Part shown: positions 5,899 to 7,472 of the stretch, in pieces
Layout of the letters: each line of letters begins with the position of its first letter
Numbering within the stretch: the first letter of the stretch is position 1
DNA from: an uncultured Clostridia bacterium
GTDB lineage: Bacteria > Bacillota > Clostridia > Oscillospirales > Ruminococcaceae
Direction: 5' to 3'
Length of the DNA: 7,472 bases
Assembly (NCBI GenBank): GCA_937871145.1
Contig: CALMXN010000062.1
Span: 1-7,472 of the forward strand
Translations under genes and position numbers: made by a program
The notes under the pieces: model-generated
What the model saw: only the letters and a program-made list of their open reading frames with translations
Databases searched by the model: none
Told to the model about the DNA's origin: nothing

Positions 5899-7310
5899 TT
5901 CTTTTTCCCCTTATCAAATGATTTGTTTACCGGTATTGTAAATGTAAATTCAGTATACATGCCTTCTTCACTGTTGGCACTGATATCTCCGTTATGAAGA
6001 TGAATAATTGATGTTGCAAGATACAGTCCGAGGCCGACACCCATTTTGTCAAGACTTCTGGACTTATCTGACTTGTAGAATTTATCAAAAACAAGTGGAA
6101 TTTCCTCTTTTTTAATGCCGTCGCCACTGTTTCTTATTGCAAAAGTAAACATCCCGTTTTCTTTATTAAGATTGAACTCTATATATCCTTGCTGATTAAC
6201 GAATTTTATAGCATTCTCAATGAGATTATAGATTACCTGATATATTAAATCTTTATCAGCATATATCATAATGGTTTCGTTGTCAAGACCGCATATTTCA
6301 ATATTCTTCTGATTGATTTTTTTCTCAAATGACAACAGACATTCAAAGATTACATCATTAATATTAACATTGATAAATTCAGGCTTGATTTCACCAGATT
6401 CAAACTTTTCCATATTGAGCATAGACACAACAAGACGTGACAGCCTTTTTGCTTCGGCTGAAACTATTGAAAGATACTTGTTCTGATCCTTCTGAGGAAT
6501 TGTTCCGTCAAGCAGTCCGTCAACAAATCCACTGATAGAAGTCATTGGCGTTTTAAGCTCGTGTGAAACATTTGCTATGAAGTTTTTACGGGCTGTTTCA
6601 TTATTTTCTAAAGAGATAGCCATTTCATTCAATGCTTTTGCAAGATCGCCTATCTCATTGTTTTCTTCTATATTAATACGGGCTGTGAAGTCACCCTTCG
6701 AATATTTCCTTGCAACATTACTCATTTCAATCAATGGCTTTACAGTGTTACTTGATACAAAATATGCTATTAAAATTATAAAAATGAATGCTACAAATAC
6801 CGATATCCCGAAAAAGCCCATTATTGACTTTACATTGCTCCATTCATTGATATCAGGCTTGATAAAAAAGAGATAATAATCCGTATTATTTATCATAACC
6901 TTTGAAGCTACTATATGATAATCATCACTGTAATATCCGTCAAGATCATTATAAAAATATGCTGGTTCGAAATCAAGATTACCGATAATTTTCATTGAGA
7001 TTTTTTCACTTTCTCTGTTTGAAAGAGAGCCCTGAATATTACCGATACTGTTAGTAAGAATGATAGTTCCGCCATACTTGCGTTCAAAGTTACTATATTC
7101 ATCAAAAATATTCTGTATCTTATCTTTTCTGACCACAACATCATTTGTATACTTCAGTATTTCAGTGAATTCACCAGTCATAACCTGCTTCTTGTTGTAA
7201 ACCAACCGATTAGAAGAAATCAGCAGTAATACTGCTCCTAAGCTAAAAATGCTTATGAGAATTACTGCTGATATTACTAAAAAGTATTGTTTTAAAATGC
7301 CGCCGCGCAT
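5895..7310 (-). CDS. membrane sensor histidine kinase (HAMP, HisKA, HATPase_c)
   Basis: Senses an extracytoplasmic signal, autophosphorylates on His and passes the phosphate to the partner regulator encoded just upstream. The 471 residues comprise membrane segment 1 (~9-32), an outer sensor domain of ~130 residues (33-160; probably PAS/Cache-like, inferred), membrane segment 2 (~163-186) and a HAMP linker (~187-238, with VKPL and NEIGDLAKALNEM). The HisKA dimerisation domain has the H-box SHELKTP (249-255, His250). The HATPase_c domain has an N-box with Asn362 and Asn366, a G1 box NSGDGI (394-399), an F-box FDKFYK (408-413) and a G2 box GVGLGL (424-429). The G1 box has Asn394 where Asp is commoner, a variant seen in other kinases. 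ATG at 7310 overlaps the regulator's stop (TAATG). The only SD-like sequence is GAGG 13 bases upstream, so translation probably depends on coupling. The specific signal is unknown. Confidence 0.95.
   Translation of the reverse strand: MRGGILKQYFLVISAVILISIFSLGAVLLLISSNRLVYNKKQVMTGEFTEILKYTNDVVVRKDKIQNIFDEYSNFERKYGGTIILTNSIGNIQGSLSNRESEKISMKIIGNLDFEPAYFYNDLDGYYSDDYHIVASKVMINNTDYYLFFIKPDINEWSNVKSIMGFFGISVFVAFIFIILIAYFVSSNTVKPLIEMSNVARKYSKGDFTARINIEENNEIGDLAKALNEMAISLENNETARKNFIANVSHELKTPMTSISGFVDGLLDGTIPQKDQNKYLSIVSAEAKRLSRLVVSMLNMEKFESGEIKPEFINVNINDVIFECLLSFEKKINQKNIEICGLDNETIMIYADKDLIYQVIYNLIENAIKFVNQQGYIEFNLNKENGMFTFAIRNSGDGIKKEEIPLVFDKFYKSDKSRSLDKMGVGLGLYLATSIIHLHNGDISANSEEGMYTEFTFTIPVNKSFDKGKKN
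5907..5912 (-). promoter_or_regulatory. ribosome binding site supporting the TTG start of htrA
   Basis: AAGGGG lies eight bases before TTG at 5898, inside the last codons of the kinase gene. Its strength and spacing decide for this unusual start. Confidence 0.8.
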
Positions 7311-7472
7311 TATTCTTCTTCTACCTCAAACTTATAGCCAACGCCCCATACTGTCTTAAGTGCCCATTTGTCGGAAACACCCTCAAGCTTTTCACGGAGA
7401 CGCTTTACATGCACGTCAATAGTTCTTGAGTCACCATAGTATTCAAAGCCCCATACTTCATCAAGAAGCTGG
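7310..7472 (-). CDS. response regulator, OmpR/PhoB family (partial, C-terminal 53 residues)
   Basis: Only the end of the gene is present; its 5' part lies beyond the right edge of the window. The reading frame gives 53 residues ending at TAA (7312-7310). It matches the winged-helix DNA-binding domain of OmpR/PhoB regulators: VWGFEYYGDSRTIDVHV leads into the recognition helix, RLREKLE follows, and the wing is WALKTVWGVGYKFE. The receiver domain with the phospho-acceptor Asp is not in the window. Its stop overlaps the kinase ATG by one base, so the two are almost certainly a cognate pair. It would bind direct-repeat DNA sites to control transcription, plausibly including this operon. Confidence 0.92.
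   Translation of the reverse strand, partial: QLLDEVWGFEYYGDSRTIDVHVKRLREKLEGVSDKWALKTVWGVGYKFEVEEE

Noticed and set aside
5927..6127. A small minus-strand frame within the kinase gene.
   Set aside because: It is an alternate frame across the HATPase_c region, whose conserved boxes are all in the main frame.
5734..6876. Plus-strand frames opposite the protease and kinase genes (5734-5997, 6577-6876).
   Set aside because: They are antisense to conserved catalytic domains and read as shadow translations, with no protein motif of their own.

Overview
The window is a compact, entirely minus-strand block of bacterial chromosome, so genes are read from right to left. AT-rich sequence, a sigma-A type promoter, strong purine-rich ribosome binding sites, GTG and TTG starts, a single-PDZ membrane-anchored HtrA and a greA-lysS pair all point to a low-GC Firmicute. 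The best guess is Clostridia, perhaps of the Ruminococcus/Oscillospiraceae type; the genus is inference. I see no transposase, integrase, tRNA, rRNA, CRISPR array or phage gene, and no gene-free stretch over 300 bases.

Transcription order: (1) the last 53 codons of an OmpR/PhoB-type response regulator, cut by the window's right edge; (2) a sensor histidine kinase whose ATG overlaps the regulator's stop by one base; (3) an HtrA/DegP-type serine protease that starts at TTG, overlaps the kinase's TGA and has a strong Shine-Dalgarno. This is a translationally coupled two-component system plus quality-control protease, suggesting an envelope-stress circuit like CssRS/HtrA or CiaRH/HtrA. After a 60-base gap holding a clean hairpin comes (4) a CorC/HlyC/MpfA-family membrane protein (DUF21 + CBS pair + CorC_HlyC domain), probably a Mg2+ or related cation transporter.

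The gap after gene 4 holds an exact-consensus sigma-A promoter (TTGACA, 17 bases, TATAAT) driving (5) greA and (6) lysS, with 14 bases between the two genes. Between promoter and greA start is a leader of about 95-100 bases with a U-followed 12-bp hairpin that looks like an attenuator or leaky terminator. It recalls the E. coli greA leader, which yields the short GraL RNAs. A terminator-like hairpin with a GAAA loop follows lysS. Next is (7) a GTG-started, 288-residue protein of unknown function with a charged coiled coil, one membrane segment and an outer domain, closed by a strong intrinsic terminator.

The genes are mostly conserved housekeeping and stress functions. I do not see an exotic new system. 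The points most worth following are the greA leader, the kinase-HtrA coupling and the uncharacterised coiled-coil membrane protein.
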